From Pegoplata infirma (taxonomy: Eukaryota > Arthropoda > Insecta > Diptera > Anthomyiidae), in assembly GCA_963921195.1 (NCBI GenBank), contig OY992537.1, forward strand, positions 35,387,410-35,451,409: DNA of 64,000 bases. Direction: 5' to 3'. A model generated the notes under the pieces. It saw only the letters and a list, made by a program, of their open reading frames with translations, was not told where the DNA came from and did no database searches. Positions 25,101 to 33,716 of the stretch are shown here, one piece after another (position 1 is the first letter of the stretch; each line of letters begins with the position of its first letter). Made by a program: the position numbers and the translations under genes.

Positions 25101-28100
25101 CCCAAAGGACATACTAAAAAAAGTAAACAAGTAAAAGCATATAGAAAGAAAATTGAATGCGAAAAGTAAATAGAAAAAAATCTATTACATGACAAAGTAA
25201 ATGACAATTGTAGAAAAATGATATAAAAAAAAATACAAAGAGTACCACCGAAATCGATTTTTCCAAATAATATAAAATGCCGATTAGATATACTTATCAT
25301 GACAAAAAAACCGAAGGTTATTTTATACAGATTCTGAGACATGTTTTCTTATTCTAAACAGCAAATATGAATAAAAGTGGTCACGTTCGAATTTGACTAA
25401 ATTTGCAATATATGAGAGAAAGAAACCCTATGTCGACGTTTTCTAGAATTAATAAAAAACATGAAATTAAAACTAGACAGACTCGGAAATTTGACACTTG
25501 ACCCGCTATAAAATTGGTTCTGAAAACAAACTAATAATGCTATTCGGCTGTGCTGAATCAAAAATACCCACTTTCCCTGTTTTTCTAATTTTCTTGAATT
25601 CATCGATGTTAAACCCTCCAATTACAGTATGGAGTTTTACTCACTTTGTTATTTGGTGTGTAACGCATCGAAATATGGGTCTAGGATGTCAAAAAGTATA
25701 TACTACCTCCGTCCCAAAATAATCTTAACATTTCTATATTTTGGCTGGGATTATGGAGGATTTTTTGAAAAAGCTTTGTTTTTTTTTTTAATACATATCG
25801 GGACATATCAATAATTTAAAAATTCTTTATAGCTTTGCAATTTTTCAATTCACGTGCAAAATGGATGCAATAAACTGCATCCAGATAAATGAGACAACTT
25901 GTTTTCAACGTTACAAACAGGCATGGTGTCCACTATGGTCGAAAAGATGAAAATAATTACAAAATGCGGCGTATGAAATAAGAAATTTTACGCTAGAGGC
26001 CCTTTTAACGGTTTTTAATAAATGCATTATGGATGCAATAGGGACATCTTGCAAATATTTTTAATTAATTTTGTTACAGTTTTAGTACACGAGATTAGTA
26101 TAAGATTGTTTTTTAAACTTTATCTTGTATTATTTCAACTAAAACACTGCTTAATAAAATGTAAAGTTTATTTTGGGACAACAAAATCTATTGAAATGTT
26201 AAAAATATTTCGGGACGGAGGTAGTATATTATTGAACACCCAGTTAGAAATTGCCAGCAGTACAAAAATATAGTACTTTTTTGTGAAAATAGGATACTTT
26301 TTTAGTGGATTTTAGTGGAAATAGGATACTTTTGTACAAAACAATTATCCTTTATTTTTATTTATTTATCAGATTTTTTTATTTTTTGATGTAAATTATG
26401 TCGTTATTGATCGATCTGAAATCTCATAGTGGCTGTTAAACGCAAAAAAACAATTTCATGTTCTTATCCCGTAAACGGATACAATAGAAATTTATTAAAA
26501 ATTATTTTTTTGACCTAAAAATGTTTCTACGACATTCTAGTGATATCTGTTTGTCTGTGTCGATAAAAAAGTTTTTGATGAAAAAAAGATTATTAATCAA
26601 AAAAATTTTATGAAAAAAAAAAATTTTTTGGTAAGAAAATTTTTTATGAAAACAAAAAAAATGGATTAAGCAAAATATTTATGAAAAAAAAAAATATTGA
26701 TGAAAAAAAAAATATTTATGAAAAAAATTTTGATGAAAAAAAAAAAATATTAATGAAAAAAAGTACCCACGCAGAAATTGCCAGCAGTACAAAAAATAAA
26801 GTTCTGCCAAAGCACTTATTTTTTGTAAAATTAAGCGCTTTGCCAACGCTCCAAATAACAAACTTAAAAGTGCTTTGACAGTACTTTTGTACAATTTTGG
26901 TACAATATTTTTTTTTAATTTTTGCTATTTATTAAATTCTTTTATTGCAATTATTTGTGTTATTTAGAAAACACATATTATAGGAATGATGGTCGATAAT
27001 TTTATAACCATTAAAGTTCACGATCGAAAAAGGAACCCTCTATTCAAAAGCTTCTGTAATTTTTTCAAGAGAATATTTATTATTTATATTGAGGGGCTAT
27101 ACTAGGGGATATACTAATTTTTTGTGCAAAATAAGAAACAAAAAAAATTTCAGACCAAACAAATTTTTTTCGGTAATGTTCTAATATTTTAAGCAAAAAA
27201 AAAAAAGTTAAATTTTTTTTGTTTCACTTTGTTTGGAGCTTTCTGAATTTTCAAGTCAAAAAAGGAAACCAAAGCCAATGTCCTACAGTTCCAATATTTT
27301 TGTGAGTAAATATTGACCATAAAAGCAACTTTCCCGACCCCGACGTTTTCGAAATTCGAAAATGGCTAAATTTGCTCCACCCTGCTGTACACACGAAGGG
27401 AAACCAACATGACCTTTGCATCATTTAATATAAGATCGGGCTGGCATATCGCAGCAAAAAGCCAACACATTAAAAATAAATAAAGGCCGCTGTTCCAAAA
27501 AAAGTAATACACATAAAAAATGTGAAAATGAAAATTTCCGAATTTTTTGGGTGTTCTAGATTTCACATCCGATATTTTTTTTGTTTTGTTTCACATAAAT
27601 AAAATTTGGTGAAAGTAAATCGAATGCACTTTTTTTTAAAATTTTAATTATTCGATTTCAACTTTGAATGAAAACGTGATCATCAAAACACCAAACTTGA
27701 TTTCATGTGATTCGGAAATTTTCATGAGACTTGAAAAGTTGTGAAAGACAGAACTGAAGCCTTAAAATAGATTTCAAGTTCATAGATTCCTTATCTGAAG
27801 AAAACGTTGGCTTCTAATACAAATTCTTCTAAAAATTCTCCAGCAGTTATATTTTTTAAGTGCTGGGAAACCACTCCAATTTTTGTTTTTAAAGCGCTGC
27901 CACAACGATATATATTTGGTTTTAAAGTACTTTGTCAGAGCTTTGAGAATCTACGGCGCTTTATTGCAACGGTGTTTTAAATCTCGCACTTACGCAGTAC
28001 TTATATAAGAAAGCTGACAGTACTTGTACTACCGTGCAAGGTATTGTAGCAGTACTGGCCCGTTTGTATTTTTCTGCCTGGGTATTGAGAAGAACAAAAT

Positions 28101-31100
28101 AATGAAAAACAAGTAAAAAAGTTAAGTTCGGCCTTGCCGAATGTACCCAGCCAGAAATTGCCAACCGTTCCAAAAAAAAAGTACTGGGAAAGCAACTTTT
28201 TTTTGTATACCAAGCTCTTTTTAGTAAAGTACTTGGTTTTACCGAACTAATTACTTTGCTAACACTTTTTTACCAAACTAAAGGCGGTTTATATTATTAA
28301 TTTGAAATATTTTTTTTTTAATAATTTTACTAAATTTTAACATTTAAAAAAACTCTTAATTATGTAATAAAGCAATTGCAATGGTGTTATTATAAAATTT
28401 AGTAAGAATACATTTTGATTCTACTATATTGATACTGATTTCAATGTTATTTTTATCTAATTTATTAACATTGTAGAGTCCTATTTCTCTTGATGGTAGT
28501 GGAAATTGAAAAAAATCGCTACATTCAGTGAAAATATTGCCTTTCAAAAATATATCATCACTTTTGTATTTAGACTGCTTTCTACTAAAAATTTCAGTAA
28601 CGATAATAACGTTTTCATTGTCGAGTAAACATACGTTATCTGGATGAATAGGTTTTATTTTAAAACCTTTAATGTTTACGAAAGAAAATACAACTTTTGA
28701 TTCCGAGCTTTGTTTTATATTTCCTAGAGAGTATTTGGAATTTCTATTAAGCGGATATAGCAATGGAATATTATTAACTGAGTTATCGGAATGAAAAATA
28801 TGTAGTTTTCTTTGGATTTGAGCAATAGGGTTAGTTGGGGATTTTATAATAGGTTTTAAATAACCAAGACTGTTTTCAAAATCAAATGGCGAAAACTGTG
28901 ATATAGGGGCGCCCATATTAGCTACATCGTCTGCAATGTGAATTAAGTTGTGGATGTTCATTGTTTGGGAATTAGAACCGTAAAAACTTGGCATAAGTTC
29001 GACAAATGTTCTTAAAATCTGCTTAGCAAACTTATTTTTTAATGTAGCCAATTTCTTTGATGATAAAATTCTGCATGCCGTGTAAAGAATTAAAAAAATG
29101 CTTGTATTGATCAGATTTTAAAACGTTTTTCAATATGATACCTCTACCGTATAATAAAAAAAATCGGAATTGTGTTGCTTTCCAGTTTCCTATATCATAT
29201 AAATCGAATGACTTCCTCTGATACTCTGATGTAATATCTTGAGACAAATTTAAAAAGTTTTTTTGTAAAACAGCAACATTTTCTGTAGAAATAAATGAAA
29301 ATGATTTCTTATAAATCATCTTTTGAAGCAAATATTTGCTAATGCCGAGATGCAACATATGCATCTCATCCAGAACAACATTCTTGACTAGGTCAATATT
29401 TAAAATTTCAAGTAGTGGGCTATTTTCCTTTGTTAAATGATGTTCTGAATTTATTTTTTCTTTAAATGACTGCAAAGTCCTTTCATCGCAGTTAATTTCT
29501 TTAAAAACTCGAGTTTTATTATCTGTTTCTCCTCGTACTGTGCATCTTTCACAGGAAAAAAATCCAGTATGGCTTTTAGTGCACCTAATAAAGGCACGGG
29601 CAGGCATATCGCAACAGAATGCCAGAACTTTAAAGTTAAAAATATTTTCCACTTATATTTACACCTTTAAAAATAAAACCAAAATTAATCTTGAATTCAT
29701 TTTTTTAGAAATATTATACCTTCATTTATTAACAAATTGGATTCCACAACGACTTCTTCCAAAAACTCTTGTGAGGAATATGGTTTTGAATTTCCGTAAT
29801 ATAAGCCTATTAAAAAAGGTTTACTCATATAATCTGGTGCAAACACTTTTCCCATAATAGACCAAAAACCTTTTTTGGATTTGTTAAAGACATCCATGCC
29901 ATCCACATGAATTATCAACGATATACCTGCCTCAACATACAGTTTAGGGTTCACAATATCAACAAGATTTTATTTTATTCCAAAATACTGGAATTTCCCA
30001 AAAGTGTCATTTGAACTTTTCATAATTTTTGTGCAACCGCTTACAGCTGAAATTCCTAGCAATGTTTTAGAGGATTTTGGTAGTGACGTATATCCTTCTT
30101 CTCTCAAAACTATTAAAAGTTCATCGATTGACTTTTGAGTTAGGGTTTTTATATTTCTTAAAACCCAATTCTTTAACCTGAGCTCTAAATGGCCGTTAAT
30201 AAGGTTGCTAAAATCAGTTTCCGTTGTTTCAGGTATAAAATCCTCTGTACTAGATGAGGACATCGCTGTCAACTTCACAAAAAATTTCCTCATCCGTTGT
30301 TTCAAGATTTTGAGCATCAATAAATTCATCGTAAACGTCGGTTTTGAAGCGAATCATTTAAGTTTATTAAAATAAATTTTTAAAGCTTTCCTCACGAAAC
30401 AGTTTCCGAGTGAAACTGAAGCCACAGTTTTTTCAAAGATAACTCGCTGGCTATCCGCAGCAAAGGATCAATGCGGAGGTCGAACTGAACGATAAAAATA
30501 CGATAAAACTACATAACCATTTAAGTCAAATTCGATTTTATTAACATTTGAAATGTTATTTAAACGAAAATATTTTTTAACTTTAATATATAATTTATTT
30601 AAAAGGATAATTAATATATAATTTTTTTAAAATGAAAAAAAAAAATATTTCGTAAGTACGAATTAAATAAAAAATAATTTAATTTAACACATTTTAAATT
30701 TTTCAATTATTTATTTAAAATGCATGGGAAAGTAAATTTTAAAATATCTCGGATATTACTTTTGAAATTACTGGGAAACGCTCTGGAAAGTACTGGGAAA
30801 GCCCAATATTTGTTGTATTCAATGTACTCTTATATTACTTTATTTTGATTCAACAATTACTTTGCCACTACTAAATGGTGTTATCATTTAGCATCTTAGC
30901 AAGTACAAAAAACCCAAAAAAAAGGTACTTAGCCAGTATTAATACTACCTTATTAATTACTTTGCCAGATCTGGCCCGTATGTATTTTTCTGCCTGGGTA
31001 GTGATACCCTCCACAATTTCTAAAAGATTATTGCAAAAACTTTATTTAAAAGTAAATTACTTTTGAAAAAAAAAATCTTTTTTGAAAAAAAAATTCCGCG

Positions 31101-33466
31101 AAAAAAAATGTTGTAAAAAAAAATCCGCGATTTTTTTCTTTTTGTCAAAAAAATATCTTCGTACTTGTTTAAATACCATTTAGTGTTTAATTATGTTGAC
31201 ATATGTCATCCAGCAGCCGAATTAAAGAATTTTGTATTTTTAGGTTATGTTGAATGTACTAAAATGTTTGAGGTGTCCTTACATTTTCGTTCATAACTTT
31301 TGAACCGCTGAACCGATATCGCTCAAATGCAATACCAAACTTCTCGGGAGAACTTCCAATAAATATGTTAATGTGATCACATTATCCACAGACAGACGGA
31401 CATCGCTAGAATGTCTTAAAATCGATCGGGCATCATGAATATATATGCTTTATGCGGTCCCAGACCAATATTTCGATGAGTTACAAACGGAATGACAAAC
31501 TTATATATACCCTCTATCACTAAGTGGAGGGTATAATAATAATGAAAAAATATTGATGAAAATTATATAAAAAAATTTAGTAGTTGCTTTAATGCAAAAA
31601 AAAATATATATCATAAAAAATTTTAAAAATAGCTAAAAATACTAAAAAATAGCTAAACAAGTAAAGAAGTTAAATTCGGCCTTGCCAAATGTAGTGATAC
31701 CCTCCACAATTTCTAAAAGATTTTTAAAAGAAAAACACTTTTGAAAAAAAAAAAAAATTTGTGAAAAAAAATTTCTGCGAAAAAAAAATTTGTTAAAAAA
31801 AAAAAAATTGTCTCAAAATATGTTGGTACTTGTTTAAATACCAATTGGTGTTCAATTATGTTCACATAAGTCAACCAGCAGCCGAATTAAAGCATTTTGT
31901 ATTTTTAGGTTATGTTGAATGTACTAAAATTTTAGAGGTGTCCTTACATTTTCGTTCATAACTTTTGAACCGCTGAACCGATTTCGCTCAAATGCAATAC
32001 CAAACTTCTCAGGAGAACTTTCAATAAATATGATAAGTTTCAGTCATCTCCGTGTAATATTTTGGCCGTGATCACCATTTCCACAGACAGACGGACATCG
32101 CTAGAATGTCTTAAAATCGATCGGGGATCATGAATATATATACTTTATGGGGTCCCAGACCGATATTTCGATGAGTTACTAACGGAATGACAAACTTATA
32201 TATACCCTCTATCACTAGAGTGGAGGGTATAAAAACTAAAATTTATACAAAATATGACCTAAAAATATGCATTTACAGCGAAATAATAGCAAAAAATGCA
32301 ACAATATGCATTTTAAGCAAAATATGCACTAACGAATCGATGCCATTTTAAAGCAAATTCTTTGATTCGCAAAGATATCTTGTTCATGCTGTTCTGTGAC
32401 CAAAGGGAAAAAACCTGCATTTGCATGAAAGTTCTCTCCTTGGTAATGAGATATAAAAATAATTAAAAAATTTCTTTGTTTACAAAAAATTGGTAATTAA
32501 AAGACTTTGAGGTCGAAAAAAGCATATTACTGCATTTAAAAAAATTTAATTTTGGTTTGGGTTGGAATAATGAGTTGATAACTGAATTTAAACTGTTGTT
32601 CTATTTTTTAAATTTAAAATGTTTGGACTTGAAAAAAAAAATAACTAAAAAACTTAACTTTCCAGCGCGACCCTCGTATATTATGAATTATTTGCTCAAT
32701 CTGGATGCTATCAAGCTTAAATTAAAGATTGGAAAATTTCCTTGATACTCGATTGGTAATAATAAAGGGGTTTATTGTTAACTTTGTCGTTAACGACTTT
32801 CATTTGACGCTCACTGTATCTCGCGGTATTTCTTGCCGATCCTCAATTTTTAATTCGTTAGAATCTGCATTATGAGATCTATCAATGACATTAATTTTAA
32901 TATATTTGGAGTTATGCCAGTAAAATAGAGTTAAGCCATTATTATATACTGTTATGCTTGTCAAGTGCAGGGGTACTTACTTGTAAAGTATGTACCATGA
33001 TAAACAAAAACAATTTTTCATCTATTACCGACCCCATTCGGTAGTCAAATAAATTTTGTTTTATCAAAACCAAATATTCGGTAGAACTCCTTAAAAAACA
33101 TACATACTACGTAGTACGTACCACTATAAATGGAAAAAATCAATAAATGCACTTGACTGAACCTGACACAAGGATACACATATGAATAACATATAAAAAA
33201 CCCAACAATAATATTTTGAGGCAATGCTGCTGATTTCATGATGAAATCAACAGAAAATTTGTTAACGCAATCATAATTTTATTACATGCAATTACAAGGA
33301 CAAAAAAGTCAAGGGAATTATCTAAAGAAAAATGTATATATTCTAGTAAACTTACCCCTAACAGAGATTTTTCCATATGATCTTTGCCAATGGCTCCAAA
33401 GCCGAAGGGCAATGGTATTTTGATGAGTTTTTTATCATTTGTTGAGGGTAATGTTATAATAGTCAT
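4029..33466 (-). CDS. ITM2: ITM2/BRI-like type II membrane protein with BRICHOS domain (spliced gene)
   Basis: Proposed model: exons 33356-33466, 8062-8785 and 4029-4159 (111+724+131 nt), 321 aa, with intron phases 0 and 1. Residues 1-67 form a cytosolic N-terminus. Residues 68-88 are one hydrophobic segment (LTVLLILITILLGMFGGYFI). The lumenal part carries a BRICHOS domain at about 188-280 with its two cysteines at about 204 (ANRCFIMPLD) and 264 (ANECYDMKVYKL). Their spacing of 60 matches human ITM2B. A furin-like KR-EA site follows at 282-283, where human ITM2B also has KR-EA. ITM2 proteins are secretory-pathway membrane proteins cut by furin; in mammals ITM2B interacts with APP processing. 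Exons 2 and 3 are firm. Joining exon 1 rests on phase, strand, a good donor and the lack of another candidate. The first intron would be about 24.6 kb and full of transposons. The Drosophila orthologue is, from memory, CG3662. Confidence 0.75.
4310..4400 (+). other. tRNA-like sequence (box-B-like)
   Basis: GGGGTTCGATTCCCACC contains a consensus-like B box (GGTTCGATTCC), preceded by TAGCTAAGTTACTGG, which resembles an A box. The A-to-B spacing is far too short for a tRNA. It is more likely a tRNA-derived SINE remnant or chance. It lies in the intron between the last two ITM2-like exons. Confidence 0.3.
4534..6189. mobile_element. Foldback element with inverted minisatellite arms
   Basis: The ends CACCATTTCCAATTGTA and TACAATTGGAAATGGTG are exact inverted copies flanked by TA (4532-4533 and 6190-6191). 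The interior is an array of units of about 20 bp. The left part (to about 5050) reads TTTTAAAATTGTCCAAATGTA-like; the right part (from about 5080) reads the complement. Unit variants (GGAAAATTTT, GGACAATTTT, GTGGATATTTTT) recur in higher-order order. Long open frames on both strands are a consequence of the repeat and are not genes. Confidence 0.8.
6355..7258. mobile_element. 904-bp MITE with 8-bp TSD (copy 1)
   Basis: The ends CATACATGGGA and TCCCATGTATG are inverted copies. They are flanked by a perfect 8-bp duplication TGTCAAAC (6347-6354 and 7259-7266). The interior is rich in AATGCCAATGAAA and its complement. An 8-bp TSD points to hAT or P; the CA start allows either. Copy 2 lies at 56539-57548 in the opposite orientation, and a damaged copy lies at about 52080-52771. 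Confidence 0.85.
7346..7560 (+). mobile_element. TATACCC repeat, partial left end
   Basis: AAAAAGTTATATTCGGCCTTGG...GATACACTCCACAATG matches the left end of the family. The remainder is missing. Confidence 0.5.
7590..7875. repeat. Interspersed repeat shared with 27496-27780
   Basis: Shared blocks include CACATAAAAAATGTGAAAATG, GTTCTAGATTTCACAT and TTGTGAAAGACAGAAC in the same order in both places. No ends were resolved and nothing is coded. Confidence 0.55.
8062..8785 (-). CDS. ITM2: ITM2-like, central exon (TM and BRICHOS)
   Basis: The acceptor ATTTTTAG ends at 8786 and the donor GTAAGT occupies 8056-8061. The frame opens with QQKPYIAHNGGDVESV, then a membrane segment starting at LTVLLILITILL, a lumenal stem with an acidic patch (DISDDES) and the BRICHOS core. 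The open frame is longer than a start at an internal codon would suggest, because the exon begins at a splice site and not at a methionine. Confidence 0.9.
8851..9105. mobile_element. CACACAAAA-ended hairpin element
   Basis: The ends CACACAAAAT and TTTTTTGTGTG are flanked by TA at 8849-8850 and 9106-9107. The arms of about 115 bp (TTCATGAACGATTTTCATAG and its complement) pair almost throughout, so the element is one long hairpin. It sits only about 65 bp from the acceptor of the ITM2-like central exon. Confidence 0.75.
9250..9463. mobile_element. GGCATGTCACAGAC palindromic MITE, copy 1
   Basis: The left end GGCATGTCACAGACTCAATT and the right end AATTGAGTCTGTGACATACC are inverted copies, followed inwards by further pairing (CCGTTCGGATT / AATCCGAACGG). 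The same element is at 20494-20712. Diverged pieces of the end (CGGAATTGACTCGGTGACAT) are inside the elements at 14615 and 45593. Confidence 0.7.
10238..10544. repeat. 124-bp tandem duplication with inverted ends
   Basis: A 124-bp unit starting near ACTTGGGGTCAATT occurs twice head to tail (about 10297-10420 and 10421-10544) with virtually no difference. TTTACTCTC at the left (about 10249) is the inverse of GAGAGTAAA that closes each unit. This looks like a TIR-flanked element whose body was recently duplicated. Confidence 0.7.
10560..11147 (+). mobile_element. 5' leader of RTE-like retrotransposon
   Basis: This stretch is less AT-rich than its surroundings and runs directly into the endonuclease frame at 11148. 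It holds two strong inverted repeats: a 14-bp pair (10647-10660 with 10689-10702) and a perfect 15-bp stem with a 6-base loop (10792-10827). It is probably the element's 5' UTR. The left boundary is approximate. Confidence 0.55.
11148..13050 (+). pseudogene. RTE-like non-LTR retrotransposon, endonuclease plus partial reverse transcriptase
   Basis: The first part is an AP-type endonuclease: RFGSWNVRSLTE near the start, LGLCETRWPESGEF with the catalytic Glu, YAPTETSD, VMGDFNAQLG, then NQIDHITISRKW. A TGA at 11829-11831 interrupts one continuous frame, and the same frame resumes and is read on to the reverse transcriptase. RT blocks seen are IPKKGDLTDCRNWRRITLL, EQAGFRPNKSCIDHINSL and MVFIDFEKAFDTLNH. 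The frame stops matching soon after CRIQHENIV, before any YADD box, so the copy is truncated and dead. The endonuclease start and the NWRGITLL-like block suggest the RTE/BovB or a nearby clade; the clade call is tentative. Confidence 0.8.
13051..13840. repeat. Region with scattered CACATAACTCCTTTT repeats
   Basis: The 15-mer CACATAACTCCTTTT or a close variant occurs at about 13124, 13187, 13668 and 13713. It replaces the missing 3' half of the RTE-like element. No ORF or TIR pair was found. Confidence 0.45.
15376..17003. mobile_element. hAT-like non-autonomous element
   Basis: The ends CACTGTTGCCAA and TTGGCATCAGTG are inverted with one mismatch. They are flanked by a perfect 8-bp TSD CAGACTGC (15368-15375 and 17004-17011). 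The empty site (CAGACTGCATTG) is present in copy 2 of the host element. No transposase frame was seen. Confidence 0.85.
16322..16771. mobile_element. hAT MITE with TAGAGAT ends
   Basis: The ends TAGAGATGGGAGCG and CGATCGTATCTCTA are imperfect inverted copies. The flanks CTTGCTAT and CTTGCTTT (16314-16321 and 16772-16779) form an 8-bp TSD with one change. The body is built of CTCACG/CGTGAG motifs. It is the innermost of four nested layers. A related end lies at about 42059. Confidence 0.75.
17486..18465. other. AT-rich gap, nothing recognised
   Basis: I see no bounded element or gene here. Confidence 0.45.
18466..20063. mobile_element. Tc1/mariner-like element with about 570-bp inverted repeats
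   Basis: The ends CAGTGGGTAAAAAAGTAGTC and GACTACTTTTTTTACCCACTG lie at TA dinucleotides (18464-18465 and 20064-20065). Pairing continues inward for about 570 bp to near 19035 and 19495. The central 440 bp is unique and has only short frames, with no DDE motif. A non-autonomous long-TIR derivative of a Tc1-type element fits best. Confidence 0.85.
20494..20712. mobile_element. GGCATGTCACAGAC palindromic MITE, copy 2
   Basis: The ends GGCATGTCACAGACTC and GAGTCTGTGACATGCC are perfect inverted copies. The interior matches copy 1 at 9250-9463. No TSD is obvious. Confidence 0.75.
20713..21431. other. AT-rich gap with AAATATGCACTAAAAAT motifs
   Basis: The end of this stretch (about 21330-21415) contains several AAAATATGCACTAAAAAT-like motifs, also found at about 32240-32340. 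No gene was recognised. Confidence 0.4.
21505..23333. mobile_element. About 1.35-kb palindromic foldback, carrying a 487-bp insertion
   Basis: The left arm starts TAAAACACCTCAATTCAACCG and the right arm ends TTGAATTGAGGTGTTTTA. The arms pair through blocks such as GGTAATGAGACAGCC / GGCTGTCTCATTACC and CTGGCCTATCGC / GCGATAGGCCAG, with the turn near 22183. Without the insertion at 22385-22871 this is one long inverted repeat with almost no spacer. A transcript would be a long hairpin. Confidence 0.8.
22385..22871. mobile_element. 487-bp TIR element with TAT duplication
   Basis: The ends AGTGGTTTTCACCCTTGATAG and CTATCAAGGGTGAGAACCGCT are inverted with two mismatches. The flanking TAT (22382-22384 and 22872-22874) and the uninterrupted opposite arm of the palindrome define the empty site. 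The TSD type suits PIF/Harbinger (3 bp) or Tc1 (TA). Confidence 0.7.
23664..23959. mobile_element. 296-bp hAT MITE (GGTTCCCAACC ends)
   Basis: The ends CAATGGTTCCCAACCTTT and AAAGGTTGGGAACCATTG are perfect inverted copies. The 8-bp TSD CACTAGAC is exact (23656-23663 and 23960-23967). The ends resemble those of Charlie-type hAT elements. Confidence 0.9.
24341..25702. other. AT-rich gap; fragment of TATACCC repeat near its end
   Basis: No gene was recognised. At about 25635-25700 a reverse fragment of the TATACCC family is visible (TGTAACGCATCGAAATATGGG). Confidence 0.4.
25703..26224. mobile_element. Stowaway-like mariner MITE
   Basis: The ends CTACCTCCGTCCCAAAATAA and TATTTCGGGACGGAGGTAG are inverted and flanked by TA (25701-25702 and 26225-26226). 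The TIR start CTACCTCCGTCCC is close to the plant Stowaway/mariner consensus CTCCCTCCGTCCC. At 522 bp it is longer than typical Stowaways. No transposase was recognised. Confidence 0.8.
26225..26765. other. AT-rich gap with a CCCAG-type end fragment
   Basis: ACCCAGTTAGAAATTGCCAG at about 26240 matches the left end of the CCCAG elements at 26766 and 28146, but no partner end was found. The rest is A-rich repeats of ATGAAAAAAAA. Confidence 0.45.
26766..28082. mobile_element. CCCAG-class element, non-autonomous, 1317 bp
   Basis: The left end CCCACGCAGAAATTGCCAG and the right end GGCCCGTTTGTATTTTTCTG...CCTGGG match those of the transposase-bearing element at 28146-30998. Both flanks are TA (26764-26765 and 28083-28084). 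Inside are part of another element (about 27080-27390, with ACTTTCCCGACCCCGACG) and the repeat shared with 7590-7875. Confidence 0.7.
28146..30998. mobile_element. CCCAG-class DNA transposon with tnp2-like transposase
   Basis: The ends CCCAGCCAGAAATTGCCAA and ...ATGTATTTTTCTGCCTGGG form imperfect TIRs, flanked by TA (28144-28145 and 30999-31000). It is inserted precisely into a TATACCC repeat, so its borders are certain. At 2853 bp it carries most of a transposase on the minus strand and may be close to a full-length copy. Confidence 0.85.
28356..30329 (-). pseudogene. tnp2/Transposase_21-like transposase, lightly damaged
   Basis: Minus-strand frames line up as one protein. 30329-29970 gives ELRLKNWVLRNIKTLTQKS and a region ending in FGKFQYFGIK, then a single in-frame TAA. 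29969-29697 contains LIIHVDGMDVFNKSKKGFW and FLIGLYYGNSKP. A probable intron of about 70 bp follows. 29652-29032 has VLAFCCDMPARAFIRCTK, the zinc-binding-like SCERC and VLDEMHMLHLGISKYLLQK. After one frameshift at about 29050, the 29051-28356 frame reads MNIHNLIHIADDVANMGAP and SPFDFENSLGYLK. The PARAF, DEMHMLHLG and HNLIHI...PFEN-like blocks are those of the Transposase_21/DUF4218-type proteins linked to the CACTA (EnSpm) group. Only one stop and one shift separate it from an intact frame. The N-terminus is uncertain: an acidic frame (DEFIDAQNLETTDEE) is read just upstream in another phase. Confidence 0.75.
31655..32234 (+). mobile_element. TATACCC repeat, copy d
   Basis: Complete copy from AAACAAGTAAAGAAGTTAAA to GAGTGGAGGGTATAAAA. 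It is one of the best-preserved copies and lies about 120 bp from copy c in the same orientation. Confidence 0.75.
32235..33355. other. AT-rich, inside probable ITM2-like intron 1
   Basis: The stretch at 32240-32340 has AAATATGCA motifs shared with 21330-21415. No gene was seen in the rest. Confidence 0.4.
33356..33466 (-). CDS. ITM2: Candidate first coding exon of the ITM2-like gene
   Basis: The ATG at 33464-33466 has a favourable context (AAAACATG). The exon encodes MTIITLPSTNDKKLIKIPLP then FGFGAIGKDHMEKSLLG. It ends at a strong donor GTAAGT (33350-33355) in phase 0. The ITM2-like central exon starts in phase 0 on the same strand and lacks its own start. The N-terminus has no signal peptide, as expected for a type II protein, and MTIIT vaguely recalls MVKVT of human ITM2B. 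It could instead belong to an unrecognised gene; I give this join moderate weight. Confidence 0.5.
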
Positions 33467-33716
33467 GTTTTATAACGTTTCTATTGCGTTCTATTTAGTA
33501 AATAGTTAATTATGTTGTTTGAGGTGAAAAAAAAAGTTATTCGCACTTGAAATATTATAAACGTTGCAAGAATTTTGTATATTATCTATAAAGTTTTTGT
33601 TACACAAAATTTTTAAGAAATTTTTATATTTTTTTTCACAATTATTTTATTGTGTTGCGTTCTGTTCAAGAATACAAAGAATTGTAACTGAAAAAAATTA
33701 CCAATTACTACTTAGG

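Larger units (their letters stand above)
28107..31535 (+). mobile_element. TATACCC repeat, copy c, split by a DNA transposon
   Basis: The first 39 bp (to GCCGAATGTA at 28145) and the remainder (from GTGATACCCTCC at 31001) make one normal copy once the element at 28146-30998 and one TA are removed. Confidence 0.8.
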
